Assembly: GCA_026545225.1 (NCBI GenBank)
Contig: CM048847.1
Location: forward strand, 9,418,501 to 9,482,500
Source of the DNA: Cornus controversa
Taxonomy: Eukaryota > Streptophyta > Magnoliopsida > Cornales > Cornaceae
Direction: 5' to 3'
Length of the DNA stretch: 64,000 bases
The notes beneath the pieces are model-generated. The model did no database searches. It had not been told where the DNA came from and worked only from the letters and a program-made list of their open reading frames with translations. Positions 34,560-46,744 of the stretch are shown here, piece by piece (positions within the stretch are counted from its first letter, which is position 1; each line of letters starts with the position of its first letter). The translations under genes and the position numbers were made by a program.

Positions 34560-36487
34560 ATATCCATGATGGAGACAAACCCTCCAAACCAGAACCAACC
34601 ATTAGGCTTAGTATACCCCCCTTTTGTTGTCCCAAATATCTTCCTCCCACCGACTTGTGCTCCAAAACCCCCTCTACTTGAAGATCCTACTACCATGGGA
34701 GATGGAGATGGAGATGAAGGTTGGGAAGCAATGGAGGACCGAAGGGCTCTGAAAATGGCCAACATGATCGTACTAGGAGCTTCAACTAGAAGACTTGCTG
34801 ATTTACAAAGTGAACTCCAAAAAGCAAAGGCAAAGATAGATTCTATGAAATTTTCTATCAAACATACTCCGGCATTGAGGAAGCAAGCCCATCTAGGTAC
34901 GGGACAAAATGGTGATTCAAACATTAACAACATCGACAAGTATCATTCTCAACCCAAACCATCTTCCCACCCCTCTCTTCGATCGACGAAGGTTAGCCAC
35001 GGTAAGCCTAACCCTCCTAAAGGAGTACGTGGCACTAATGTTGAGGGCCAATTTGATCTAATTTTGAATTCAAACAATAAAGGAAAAGATAAGGCCTCAC
35101 TTTCCATCCATTCTGTTAGTAAACAAACAAATAGAAAGTAATTGACTTACCATCCACTTGGGGGTTACTGGAAGGCAACTATTCCTTCAAGGTATAAACT
35201 AGTTCTTAAACACATGAAATGTCTGACCCAACCCTCTCACAATAACCATAACATGACCACTCAAACCCCCCAAATCCCTTTGCACCCCTCTCAACCCAGG
35301 CAATGGTCGTCGTTAGTCCAAGAAACTGAACAAAAAATAATGCTTGAATTTATCAAGCCTCCTAGCTCTAGTAAAAATACCTTGGTTGAACCACCTAGGG
35401 ATATGGGTCAAGAAGGTAGACACCTGTGGAACAATTCTCTGGTGGGCTACATGGTTTAGAAGAAACTTCATTTCTCTTTGTTCTCTGCTATTGCTATAGA
35501 GAATGGGATAATCGTGGTCTTATTGACAGTCTCGCTAATGATAAAGGTTTTTACATATTCAAATTTGAGAATAAAAGTGACTATGCCAGATTTTAGCTGA
35601 AGGACCATGGCTCTTTGGATGTAGAGTTCTCATCCTTAAAAATTGGCATCCAAAGATGCAACTATCGAAGGAGTCTTGCACTCATATTCTAGTTTGGGTG
35701 AAAATTCATAATATCCCTCTAGAATTTTGGACTGCTCGAGGCTTTAGCTATGTGGTTAGGGTAGTGGGTCGTCCTCTTTTCACTAATAAACTAACTAAAT
35801 CAAGGAAAAGAATAAGCTTTGTTCGCATGTGCATTGAAGTAGATGCTTCTACTGACCTTTTGATTCCTTTCAGCTCAAAGTGGATGACAACACCACCATC
35901 ACCATTGATATGAAACACCAATGGAAACCACAACTGTGCTCAACATGTAACACATTTGGTCACTCATCTAAATCTTGTCCTAATGCCTCACAACAATGGG
36001 TTCCTAAGATTCACTCTGACAATAAGGTGGACATACTACCAGTTGAAGGTGAATGGGAGACTGTTACTAGAAAAGGAAGGAAACATATAGGTTCCCAACC
36101 TCAAATTCCCAACCCAGATAAAACAACTACTCATTTTGATCATTCAAACATAAATGAGGATCTAGTTATACTTCCAAATCAACCTAGGCAAAATAATCCC
36201 CCCTAACTACCAACTTTGCACAGATGGCCATATAAAAAACAAAAATACTAACCTTCAGGATCCTCACCAATCCACTTCAGCCACCATCCCTCCTAAACCA
36301 CCTCACCTCGAGTCCCACAAAACTAACCAAAATAATACCTATCACTGATCTCACCTTAAGCAAATTGGTCATTAACCTTAAGTTTTACAAAACTATGCTA
36401 TCCAATAACAAATTCCATGGTCTTGAAATGGATCAGTCCCAAAGCTCTGATTCTTGTAACTCTGAACCTTATGCTAAGACCAACAAC
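34560..36487 (+). pseudogene. LINE K ORF1 (DUF4283/zinc-knuckle type), decayed
   Basis: Translation starting near 34566 gives a Pro/Asn-rich N-terminus, a helical stretch (RLADLQSELQKAKAKI) and a Lys/Ser-rich linker to 35141. After stops and frame changes, the conserved LINE ORF1 core appears: HLWNNSLVGYMV near 35428-35457, KNWHPK then VWVKIHNIPLEFW near 35690-35730, and RPLFTNKLTKSRKRISF. A CCHC zinc knuckle CSTCNTFGHSSKSC lies at 35937-35978. This is the nucleic-acid-binding ORF1 of plant L1-type LINEs. At least four breaks make it non-functional. Element L interrupts at 36488. Confidence 0.85.
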
Positions 36488-38450
36488 TGCCATGCCCCGA
36501 AATCTGGACCGCCGGGACTCCCACGGTCCAAGCCTAAACTCTGGGTGGTGAGGTTTCATGATCACCCGATCATCATCCCACGACCCGAGTAACCATGACA
36601 AGTTACCAACATTCACCATCTGATGTTATTACTAATACCAAGCTGTCACTCCCTGTATTTTGGGTCATAACTTGTTGCAAAGGCTTTTCCATTCATCTTC
36701 ACATTCATCCTTTACCGGATAAGTCATAATGGTCAACCAATCTAGATAGTAATCCAAAAATCAGGGAAAACCTTTATAAAATCATTATCATCAAGTTTAC
36801 ATGCATGCATATTCAATTTAGGCCCACAAGTAACCTTCCTTAATGAGACTGCACTTATATATGTTCATTCATAACATTCAATTCCTGCAACATTTTGCAC
36901 AATCAAAAGAGCCATTTCGCACAATCAAAACATAGATTTTGATTGATCAAAGACCTATTATTTTACATAATCGTAGTCCTATCAAAATGCTATCAAAAGT
37001 TTTCAACATTTGGCACCTCACACCTGTAATTATTCGCACAATCAAAACTGAGATTTCGCATGATCAAAAATTTTAATCATGAGAAACAGGGGTTTTGCAC
37101 AATCGAAATCCTCTACTGCAGAATTTCCTGTAGCTCAACACTTTGGTTATTTTCGGTCAAATGTCTCTCCTTAACATATATACACATCATATATCCCATA
37201 TACATCAACGTAACCATCCTCACAAGCTTATACATGTAAAAATGAACATAAATGAATGGATCATCATTTAAACATCTAGCATTCTACCATGCTCAATACC
37301 CTGCTTACAATGTATGAAATCATAAGTCATGGACAACATATGCTAAATACGTGTTTAAAAGTAAACAATTGTAAAACATAAACAACACATGTTCTTGAAA
37401 CATAATTGGTCTTTACATGTTTGTCATATGCATAAAGTCCACAATCCAAACATGCATTCAAATAAAGCAACATAAAGTCTATAAATGAAACTGAAACTGC
37501 TCCATGTCAACTCTACCATTAGGGAGACTCCACCACCTCTTTTTTATTTCCTAAAAAATATTAATCCTCATGGGATAAGCAACCACACGCTCAGTAAGAA
37601 CGTCTAAAACATAATTTTGCAAGTCCCGTGAATACCACATAAGCATACAGTTGCATTTAATCATGTTAAGCAATATCCACATATCACAACCATATCATAA
37701 GTAACATGTAAATGCAACATGATATGTACAATTCCCTCATCCTCTCCACTCATCCATTGGTTTCCAATTGCCCTTGGAAAAACTAATCCCACCTATTCGA
37801 GGCTCTTTTACTAGTCCACCTCGTGGAAGGACTCTATTTTTGGGAGTATTAAACTTTTACAAATTCTCATTTAATCATCACATGCATTCACATTAAACAT
37901 GCTTCACATTTTTCATATATCATATAATGTCATATCTTCCACATTTCATATAACTCATATATTGAAAATCAAACCATTCTTTTTATTCAACATGCTCCCA
38001 AGGCAATTTATCAAACATCTAAGCATCACCTTCACAAATATACATGAATTTGCACAATTCTTTCACAATTCAATCCCAACATACTTCATAATTAACTATG
38101 GCAATTATAAACATGTAATTATCAAATATAATATAATGAATTCATCAATTTGCATAATTAAGTATGTTTTACTATTGAGAAACATCTAATTATCCCACAT
38201 AACCAATTGGTTGCCTTAACAACCAATATACTCACAAAAACCCCAGATTCTATGAGTTAGACATCCCTACCTCAATTTGGAAGAGCTTCCAAATGAATTC
38301 CCCAATTCTCACCAACAACTCAACTTCTTCGAAATTGATTCCAAATGGATCAAACTCGAGCCCTTAATGCGTAGACCATTTCTCTCTTCTTCGGCATCAC
38401 CCAACTCTTGGCCTAAGCTCCTTAAATGTGATGAAGAAGTGAAGAGGATG

Positions 38451-38484
<34 letters not shown>

Positions 38485-38916
38485 TGCTCCATTTAGCTGA
38501 GGAGAATGAGAAATGAGGGTTGGGTCATTCTCCTCCTATTTATAGAATTTAACCTCCACTTATTTACAAAAATGCCACTACGTTTTCACTAAACCTTTCT
38601 GGGCTCTGTTTTTTATTTTTGTAATTATGATTGACACGAAATCAATTCCATAGTGCGTCAAATATTTTATTTAAATTACTCGCCAAATTTGAAGTCATTC
38701 CGACACTTTCAAATTTTTTGGGCCCATAGGGCTCATGTCAACCGAACCCAAAAAAGTCAACTTTTGCCAAACGCTCTGAAAACTTCGCTAAACCTTAAAT
38801 AAGTTCTCTAAACATTTATTTTACATTTAGAACACCTATATAATTATTTAAATCATTTATATGCATTTAAATGAAAATAAAAACAAAACCGGCCAAAAAT
38901 GGTTACGATTCTTACA
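36488..38916 (-). repeat. Element L 3' LTR (about 2.43 kb)
   Basis: Minus-strand sequence starts TGTAAGAATCGTAACC at 38916 and ends GGGGCATGGCA at 36488. It contains a TATAAATAG box (38536-38544), a CT/AT microsatellite downstream of it (38456-38484), the ATGGGATAAGC...CACGCTCAGTAAGAACG block near 37570-37600, and a palindrome-prone block with TTTCGCACAATCAAAA and TTTTGATTGATCAAAG at 36910-37110. It is preceded (38917-38950, minus strand) by AAGTTGGGTAGGT, a decayed polypurine tract. Confidence 0.8.
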
Positions 38917-38953
38917 ACCTACCCAACTTAAAAGGATTTCATCCCCGAAATCA

Positions 38954-39257
38954 GGTCATACCTGAAGGAAACAAATCAGAATACTTAGAATGAACTTCCT
39001 GCTCTCGCTCCCAAGTAGCCTCCTCAACATTGTGATGATACCACAAGACCTTGGCCAACAGAATGGTCTTACCCCTCAAAACTTACTCTCTAGCATCAAG
39101 AATCTGAACTGGTCTTTCCTCATAGGTGACATCCTCATCGACCTCAACATCTACCCAACTTAGAACATGTGATGGATCAAGTTCGTATTTCCTCAACATC
39201 GAAACATAAAATACGTTTTGAACCTTCTTTAACTGTGGTGGCAAAGCCAATCTATAG
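38954..39257 (-). pseudogene. Element L pol C-terminus (chromodomain end), truncated
   Basis: Minus-strand reading: RLALPP, then SMLRKYELDPSHVL, ERPVQILDARE (one stop follows), [22 protein letters not shown] and a terminal YSDLF. This is the same C-terminal segment as residues about 1450-1537 of element F. The element is truncated upstream at 39257, where LINE K resumes, so L consists only of the pol tail plus 3' LTR and has no detectable target duplication. Confidence 0.88.
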
Positions 39258-39800
39258 GATTTCCAAATCCTGGATCAAACTCCCCAATGTTGACAGAATT
39301 TCCAAATCTATCTCTAACTCCTGGAATTTGATTAACAACCTTCACAACTCTAATGTTGGCCCCATATGAATCATCTGGAACCCCAATGTTGTTTATGTTC
39401 AGAAACTTTCTGAATCTTCCCAAATTCTCAACTGTTTCGTCACTATCCTTGATGGTAATGAACACTTCAACATCTCTATGGTGTATGGGGCTAATGACTT
39501 TGCTGAGAGGATATTATTATGGAAAGATATTAGTTCCTTTAGTTCTTTATTTGCTGATTCTCCATGGTTATTAATAGGCAATTTCAATATTATCAAATCC
39601 CCTAGTGAAAAAGAAGGGGGATCACCAAGTTGGAGAACATCCATTGATGAATTTAGAGACTGTCTTATTGACTCAAACCTTGTTGACCTCAGATTCCATG
39701 GTTTATTTTATATTTGGACAAATAGAAACCCTGTCTCTTCAAATATCTCCAAAAATTTGGATAGAAGCCTGACCAATTGCACCTGACACTCTTCTTTTCC
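39258..39800 (+). pseudogene. LINE K endonuclease (APE-type) fragment
   Basis: Frame-shifting translation of the AP-endonuclease half of ORF2: IWIIWNPNVVYV near 39365-39400, then MVYGANDFAERILLW, then WLLIGNFNIIKSPSEKEGG near 39565-39620. The normal motif is GDFN; here the catalytic Asp is Asn (GNFN). VDLRFHGLFYIWTNRNP follows. The N-terminal third of the domain is missing, lost where element L inserted. Confidence 0.82.
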
Positions 39801-39959
39801 CCAATTGTCTGTCACTTTCTCCCCCATAACATTTTGAATCACTCTCCTATTATTTTCAAACTTGGTATCCCTATAACCAAGAGACACTGCCCTTTTAATT
39901 TTTTTAACTATTGGATTCAAAATCCAGTCTTCATGCCAGTCCACTTAGATTGAAGGAAC

Positions 39960-42501
39960 AACCATGTTCAGGATAGTTAAGAAGCTCAAATTTCTCAAGG
40001 GTCATTTAAAAAACCTCAACAAGAAGCTCTTCTGTGATATCTCAACCAAAACTCTTCAAGCCAAGGAAGCCTTTTCTAATTGTCAACATAGTTTGGACCT
40101 TAACCCTACTTCGGATGTCCTCAGGCAACAAGAGAAAGAGCTCACATATCAATACTCTGACCTGGCCTTGATGGAGGAGCAATTCTTCAAACAAAAATCT
40201 TGAATTAGATGGATTATAGAAGGTGATCAGAATACTAACTTATTTTTTCAATCGATAAATTGCAAGAACAATAAGAGAAAAATCATGAGCATTCTTGATT
40301 CTTATGATAACCTTCTGGAGGGTAACCAAAGAATTAAGGAAGAGGTCATTTCCTACTTCAAAGGCTCATTGGATCTAATCCTCCAAATTACCCCAGTACT
40401 CAGTACCTTGCCCCTTTCATTACAAAAGTTGTTCCCCAAAATTTTATATTTTCTTTATTAACTATTCCTACCAGTGAAGAAATCAAACACTGTTTGTTCT
40501 CCATTGATAGCAATAAGGCCCTTGGTGCCTGATGGCTATAATTATTTTTTCTTCAAACATTGTTGGTTTATTATTGAGGATGATTTCATCCAAGATGTCC
40601 AAGAATTTTTCACTAGTGGTCAAATCCTTCGAGAGATCAACACAACCTACATTGCCCTGGTTTCCAAAACTCCCAACCCATCATCTTTTAATGACTTTAA
40701 ACCCATATCCTGCTGTAGCACTATTTATAAATGTATCTCCAAACTATTGACAACCAAGATGAAACCCATCCTCCTAGGCCTTATTGGCAAATCTCAAGAA
40801 ACCTTCATACAGGGGAGAAGGATTGGAGACAATGCACTTCATGCCTAAAACCTGGTTAAAAACTACCACAAGAACAACCACCATCCTAAATGCACCATAA
40901 AAGTTGACCTCAGAATGGCTTATGACTCCATTTTATGACCTTTCATTCTTGATTTCTTAACTCTCCTTCAATTCCCAGTTCATTTTATCAATTGGGTGAA
41001 GAACTGTATCACTACTCCATACTTCTCGATCTACCTCAATGGTGAACTCCAAGGATTCTTTCCTTCCACTATGGGTCTTAGACAAGGTGATCCTATATCA
41101 TCTTACCTTTTCGTCATTGTTATGGATGTTCTCTCTTCAATTCTCAATCATTCCATTTCTCATAGCCCCCAGTTTGTTTATCATTGGAGATGTAAAATAT
41201 TGGGTATATCTCACATCTACTTTGCAGATGACCTAATGTTTTTCTCCCATAAGGACTTTTACTTGGCTATTGTTCTCAAATTAACTCTTGACATTTTTTT
41301 CTCTTCGACTAGGTTATCCCCCAATCACCAAAAGAGTTCTATTTTTTTTCTCTAGAACCTCTCAACTTTCCCAGGATCAGATCCTTAACCATTATGGTTT
41401 TAGATTGGATTCCCTTCTAGTTACCTACCTTAGTGTCCCTCTCATATCCACCAAGCTAAAAGCCATCAACTGCAAATCTTTGGTTGACAAAATTATAAAT
41501 AAAGTCAGTTGTTGGACTAATAAGTTGCTCTCTTATACAGGAAAAGCACTTCTCATAAAGGCGGTTCTTTTCAATATCTAGTTGTACTGGTCTGGCTTAT
41601 TGGTTATTTTTAAAAAAATGTTCAAACAAATTAACCAATTGATGAGAAATTTCTTGTGGTCGGTGAACGTCGTGGACAATGGTGTTGCTAAAGTGGCCTG
41701 GGATCAAGTATGTCAACCTAAAACCAATGGTGGTTTGGGTTTGGTCAATATGGAAGAGAACTACCAACATTAGACACATAAGGCATATTTTCTATGATGA
41801 AGGCCAAAACTTATGGACTGACTGGGTTAAAGGTGTGCTCATTAGCCAAAGATGTTTCTGGCACATTAGAATAATATTGCTCATGGTCTTGGAGAAAAAT
41901 TTCTTAAAGCCATACCACTAGCTTCTATTCTCATCAAGCACCACATTGGCGATGGAGCGAATACTTTCCTGTGGTTTGATAATTGGACTGACCGTGGTCC
42001 CTTAGGAAAATTAATTCAACCCTCGATCTTGAATTCCATTAACTCAAAGTTTTTTAAGGTCAACTCACTCATCTTTAATGGTAGATGGTCTATCCCTCAA
42101 GACATTCTAAATCTCCTTCCATCCCCCTTTCCCTTCTCCTTACCAAACCTTAACCTTACCAATACTAACTCTATTTCCTAGTATCCTTCAACACCAGGAT
42201 CATTTTCCATAGCCCACACTCTCTACTTTCTTAGCCTATCCACCATTGCTCCATAGCACCATATTGTCTAGTTCCCAAAGCCATCCCAAGGCATAGTTTC
42301 ATTCTGTGGCTTGCCATCCTTAATAGATTATCCATTAAAGACCGACCTCCCTTTTCATTCACCAACTCTCCTAATGTTTGTCCTTTGTGTAACATTGGGC
42401 CTGAAAATGTTTCCCATTTTTTTTCCAATGCAATTTTTCTTCTTCCATTTAGACGAGGGTCTAGAATCTTTGTCAATTCTATTGCCCCAAATGATTGGCT
42501 G
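39960..42501 (+). pseudogene. LINE K reverse transcriptase and zinc-binding tail, decayed
   Basis: Order of blocks: LNKKLFCDIS-like linker; IIEGDQNTNLFF near 40215; RT core with TYIALVSKTPNPSSFNDFKP near 40650-40705; QETFIQGRRIGDNALHA; IKVDLRMAYDS near 40900; MGLRQGDPISSYLFVIVMD near 41070-41125; and the active-site block YFADDLMFFSHKDF near 41218-41260. Then come thumb pieces (NHYGFRLDSLLVTYLSVPL, LSYTGKALLIKAVLF), GGLGLVNMEEN near 41735, and a zf-RVT-like end with CPLCNIGPENVSHFF near 42375-42420. Many stops. The LINE is cut at 42501 by LTR M, and no poly(A) tail is seen. Confidence 0.88.
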
Positions 42502-43673
42502 AGTCACGCCCCAAAATTCAAACCACCAAGACTCCCCCGATTCAAACCCGAACTCCAGGTAGTGAGGTGTTATGATCACCCGATCGTCACTCCACGACCC
42601 AAACAATCATGGCAAACTATAATTATCACCCTCGGTTCTTACCCGGACCACCGAGATCATTACATATAGCGGAAGTCTTTACATTTTCAATACATCATTC
42701 TCTCACTGGGACCTCACAATGATCAACATTCTAAGTTATCATTTCATAATCAGCGTAAGTATTGTTTATACATCAATACCATCAAGTTTAGTAATCATTA
42801 CCCCAATAGGACTGCACGTACCCCCCATGTACTTCCATTTATTCATCTCAACCCCACTCAACATCAAGGAATTATAATACATCGTAACTGAATCGCCCAT
42901 CATGCATAACAAGATGCAAAACACACTGGAATTGGCAACCAAAACTCCCTCTTCCTATGATACATCGTAATACATGTTACAATGCATCGGATTATGTCAA
43001 TGCATCGTAATGTGCATTACGATCCATCATAATCCTGCAGCTAGCTGCTTCTCAACAAGCAACACTTTGTTTGTTTGACACTTCCTCAACTCAATTTTTT
43101 CCACAATTGTCATGCATGCATAATTGAATCATAAACAAAACTTGGAACAATAAATTTCAAAGTTTAAGATTTGTCTGTTCTTCAAAACCGTACATAAAAC
43201 CAAAACCATAAGGCACAATTTTAGTATGTTTCCAAAATACCAAGGAACATATACAAGATGAAAGTTTTGCATAAGGTCCATAAGCCGGACATGTATCTTA
43301 AATGTAAAACGCAAGGTGTTCTCAAAAGAAAGCTAACTACAGCCCACGCCAACTCATGGTTGGGGAAACTCCATCACCCCTTTGCCATTTCTTGAAAAGA
43401 GTTAATACTCATGGGATGAGAAACCACGCACTCAGTAAAAATGTCTAAAACACAATTCCGTAAGTCTTGTGAATACCATATAACATATAATCATATTATC
43501 ATGTTAAGCACAATTCATATACAAGTAATCATACTAACAACCGTGCCATGAATGTATGTATACTATGTCATGCACTCACACTTGTCCGTGTCTCACACAC
43601 ACATGAATTCCATCTGTAACGCCCCACCCTATCCCGACACAATATTGTCCGCTTTTGGTTCCCCCGGACCAGA

Positions 43674-43780
43674 GACTTCCCAGGGGGTCACCCATCCTGG
43701 TACTACTCCCAGCTAAGCACGCTTAACTGTGGAGTTCTGGTGGGTTCACAACCATCACGGCTTTAAAACGCGTTGTGTCA
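43674..43780 (-). ncRNA. 5S rRNA-like sequence in the Cassandra LTR
   Basis: Minus-strand words in 5S order: CCACCAGAACTCC, AGTTAAGCGTGCTT (box A region), GGGAGTAGTACCAGGATGG (intermediate element and box C region), GTGACCCCCTGGGAAGTC (3' end). In plant 5S rRNA these are AGAACTCCG-AGTTAAGCGTGCTTGGGC and GTAGTACTAGGATGGGTGACC. Known Cassandra LTRs use this as an RNA polymerase III promoter. Several substitutions against 5S, for example TTAGCTGG in place of TTGGGCGA. Confidence 0.9.
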
Positions 43781-43980
43781 TAGAAGGGTGATAAACATAC
43801 ATATAATACTTCCCCATTCCACACCCAGGCGATGTGGGATTGAGCACCCTGTAGCCTGCCAGTGTGGTAGCTCGCCCAGTGTCTCGCACCCGCCCACATC
43901 ACACCCGCCCACAAGGGTCACCACAATCCACCCCCCTAGGAGGCCCGACGTCCCCGTCGGCACACTTCCGGCTGGGTCAG

Positions 43981-43992
43981 GCTCTGATACCA
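43981..43992 (-). other. Cassandra primer-binding site
   Basis: TGGTATCAGAGC on the minus strand, 2 bp after the 5' terminal TTACA. It is complementary to the 3' end of initiator tRNA-Met, and the same site as in element F. Confidence 0.9.
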
Positions 43993-43994
43993 TT

Positions 43995-44051
43995 TGTAAC
44001 GCCCCACCCTATCCCGGACAATATTGTGTCGGGATAGGGTGGGGCGTTACA
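43995..44051. repeat. 57-bp fold-back at the Cassandra 5' terminus
   Basis: Perfect 21-nt arms (TGTAACGCCCCACCCTATCCC and its complement) around a 15-nt centre. The outer arm matches the inverted LTR terminus at 43615-43650, so the whole 437-bp insertion has about 36-bp terminal inverted repeats. Confidence 0.95.
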
Positions 44052-45351
44052 CCATCGCTCTGACCTTGGCTCACCGCCCACAATGTTAACGATAACAACT
44101 GGCTCGGATCCCGACTCTTGGTAACCTAACCTACCACAACCTTTCTATACTGCCCCGGATCCCTACTCTTGGCAATCTGGTGTTTACAAACCTTTTTACA
44201 ACTCTCACCTGGATCCCGACTCTTGGCTATCTGGTTTCCACAATCCTTGCACATGCACACTAGCACCATGTATATGCAATGCATGTACATTATCACAATC
44301 ATGCTCATACTAAACATGCATATACAATTAAAAGTAAAATATCACTTAATTATCATGCTTGCACAAATTTCAAACAAATTTCACATGCATTCACATTGAA
44401 CATGTCTCACATTCTCCACATTCCATATCATTAATATAGGTAATTAAGCATGCTTTCACATCTAAACATACTTTCAACACAATTTATTAAACATATAAGT
44501 GTCACCTTCACACTACACATGAATTCACATAATTCCTCCACAATTCAATCTCAACATGTTTATATAATCATCTAAGGCAATTATAAACATGTAATTACAT
44601 CATTTAACATTAATAATTCTCTAAGTAGTATAATTTATTTTGCTTTAACCTTGAAATATATCTAATTATACCCACATAACCAATTGATTGCCATAAACAA
44701 CTAATATACTCACAAAAATCTCAGATTTTATGGATTAGGCATCCCTACCTCAATTTGAAAGAGTTTCCAAATAATTTTCACAAATTTCTCATTGAAATAA
44801 AAAAAATTTGAATTTCAATTCCGAACGGATCAAACTCGAGCCCTCAATGCGTAGACCAACTCTCTCTTTTTTGACGTCTTCCAATTCTCGCCCCAAGCAT
44901 CTCAAATTTAATGGAAAAGGGAAAAAGATGATATAGAGATATATGTGTATCCATCTCTCCCTCATGGATGATGAAGGAATGACATTCTCCTCTTTGCTAT
45001 TTATAGACCTAACTCCTTTATTTACAAAAATGCCACTACTCAGGGCTCCGTTTTCACTTTCGGTAACTCTACGGACGCTAAATTGATTCCGTAAAATATC
45101 AAATATTTTATTTAAGCTACTCTCCAAATTTTATGTCATTCCAACACTTTTAAATTTTTTGGGCCCATGGGACCTGCGTCCTGGGCCCACCCAACCCGAA
45201 AACTCAACTTTTGCCAAACGCTCCCAAAACTTTCCTGGACTTTTATACAAGTTCCCAAATATATACTTTATATTTGAAACATATATATAACTATTTAAAT
45301 CATTTATATGAAAATAAAAAAAATTGGCCAAAAATGGTCATGATCTTTACA

Positions 45352-46065
45352 AATCCCGACTCTTGGCTATTCGATTTCCACAAGTCATTTCACATGCACA
45401 CTCACTCCATTTAGATGTAATGCGTTAACATTATCACAATCATACTCATGGTAAGCGTGCATATACAATTAAACATAATATAGCAATTGACATGCTTTCA
45501 CATTCCCAAATAAACCTCACATGCATTCATATCGAACATGTATCACAATTTTCATCTTTCACATCATTTATATTGATAACCAAACATGCTTTACATCTAA
45601 ACATACTCATAACGACAATTTATCAAATACATAAGTATCACATTCACATATACACATGAACACACATAATTCTCTCATATTTCACATTCAACATGGTTCA
45701 CAATCATTTAAGGCAACTACAAACATGTAATCATATTATTTCACATTGAGAATTCATTGAATTATATAATTTCGCATTCTTTAACCTTGAAAGACATCTA
45801 ATTACACCCACATCACCAATTGGTTGTCATAGACAACCAATATACTCACACAAACCTCAAATTTCATGGGTTAGGCATCCCTACCTCAATTTATAAGAGC
45901 TTTAAAACAAAATTCTCAATTTTCCACCAAAATCAACTTTATCCGGATTCAATTTTTAATGGTTCAATCTCGAGCTCTCGATGTGTAAACCAATTCTCTC
46001 TTCTTCGTCGCCTTCCAATTCTCGCCCCAATGCTCTCAATTTCAATAGAAAAGGAATAAGATGAA

Positions 46066-46100
<35 letters not shown>
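45352..46100 (-). repeat. LTR fragment M2, partial second copy of LTR M sequence
   Basis: From the CCCGACTCTTGGCTAT word at 45355 onward it parallels 44216-44945 of LTR M, up to a TG/TA microsatellite at 46065-46100. The early and late parts of the LTR are missing. It is joined at the microsatellite to gag sequence. Confidence 0.75.
46065..46100. repeat. (TG)n-(TA)n microsatellite at an element junction
   Basis: About 11 TG units followed by about 8 TA units. The LTR side (left) and gag side (right) meet here; a comparable AT tract lies inside LTR L at 38456-38484. Confidence 0.9.
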
Positions 46101-46455
46101 TCCACCAACGTTTGGCGTCATCCTTAAGATAATGAGTGGCTACTTTGACTTTCAAGTCTTCCTCAATTTTAAGCACATTAAGGAGTGTAACCATCTCATC
46201 CAACCAACTTTCCGCTACCATTGGATCGGATCCCCTAGAATATGACGGTGGACTATGTTTCTTAACATGCCCCAATGCCGATATCATCATACTAGGAGGA
46301 GCTGCTCTAGGTGGAGCTTGTGCCTCCTCTTAGGTTTTCCATTGTGTTTCCCTTATAATTTGACGCATGGTAGTGACCATGTCATGCATAAATTGCTATT
46401 CTCCAATAGGAACTACTTCTGATGTCCTCTCGCAAGCTCTTCTTGGTGGCATCCT
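46101..46455 (-). pseudogene. Chromovirus gag N-terminus, truncated
   Basis: Minus-strand start MPPRRACERTSE near 46452 matches the MPPRRA start of element F. Near 46250-46110 it reads SDPMVAESWLDEM, then LLNVLKIEEDLKVKVA and DDAKRWW, the start of the retrotransposon gag domain (F has [11 protein letters not shown] and ADRWW). A stop lies near 46330. The reading ends at the microsatellite junction. Confidence 0.85.
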
Positions 46456-46744
46456 TCTATATAGATGACAAGAAGATACTTAGAATTTGTGCATGAATGT
46501 ATTGGACCAATTCACTTCATGCATACCCAACATGCTAAAGTACTTCACAAATAACATATTATGTAAACAATTAAGCACATAAGAATTTTCTATGCAATAT
46601 GTACTTAGTCTTAGCTTACACTCAAAAAACTCAAATCTAGGATCATAAGTTCGAAGTTATGATCCTATAAATCATCAATTCCATTCAATTCGAAATGTGG
46701 TCCAACTATTTCCCATCATCCCTAGGTATTCAAACCCGGTCAAA

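Larger units (their letters stand above)
43615..44051 (-). mobile_element. Cassandra TRIM retrotransposon with 5S rRNA-like LTR and fold-back 5' end
   Basis: A 437-bp insertion flanked by CCATC (43610-43614 and 44052-44056). On the minus strand it reads: a 57-bp fold-back (44051-43995), primer site (43992-43981), a short non-coding interior, the purine tract CCTAGGGGGGTGGAT (43940-43926), and a 311-bp 3' LTR (43925-43615). The LTR holds 5S rRNA-like sequence, the defining mark of Cassandra. No protein is encoded, as in all Cassandra copies. Almost all of the normal 5' LTR is absent and is replaced by an inverted copy of the LTR end. Confidence 0.92.
42502..45351 (-). repeat. LTR M (chromovirus type), carrying a Cassandra insertion
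   Basis: Minus-strand start TGTAAAGATCATGACC at 45351, end GGGGCGTGACT at 42502. It shares the landmarks of LTRs A and L, including TATAAATAG (44997-45005). Between 44095 and 44240 it has three related units of GGATCCCGACTCTTGG or GGATCCCTACTCTTGG. A palindrome-prone block with ATGCATCG/CGATGCAT-like words lies at 42950-43040. No target duplication is detectable between 42497-42501 and 45352-45356. The Cassandra element occupies 43615-44051. Confidence 0.75.

Noticed and set aside
34460..34939. 159-codon minus-strand ORF opposite LINE K ORF1
   Set aside because: Antisense shadow of the LINE coding strand, without recognisable domains.
43674..43780. Genuine 5S rRNA gene
   Set aside because: Sits inside a Cassandra LTR with target duplications and primer site, and has several changes from 5S.
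43773..44063. 96-codon plus-strand and 71-codon minus-strand ORFs in the Cassandra element
   Set aside because: Cassandra is non-coding; the frames follow from its GC-rich, stop-poor sequence.
42502..45351. LTR M as a clean solo LTR
   Set aside because: No matching 5-bp duplication at its ends, and a partial copy (M2) lies directly beside it.
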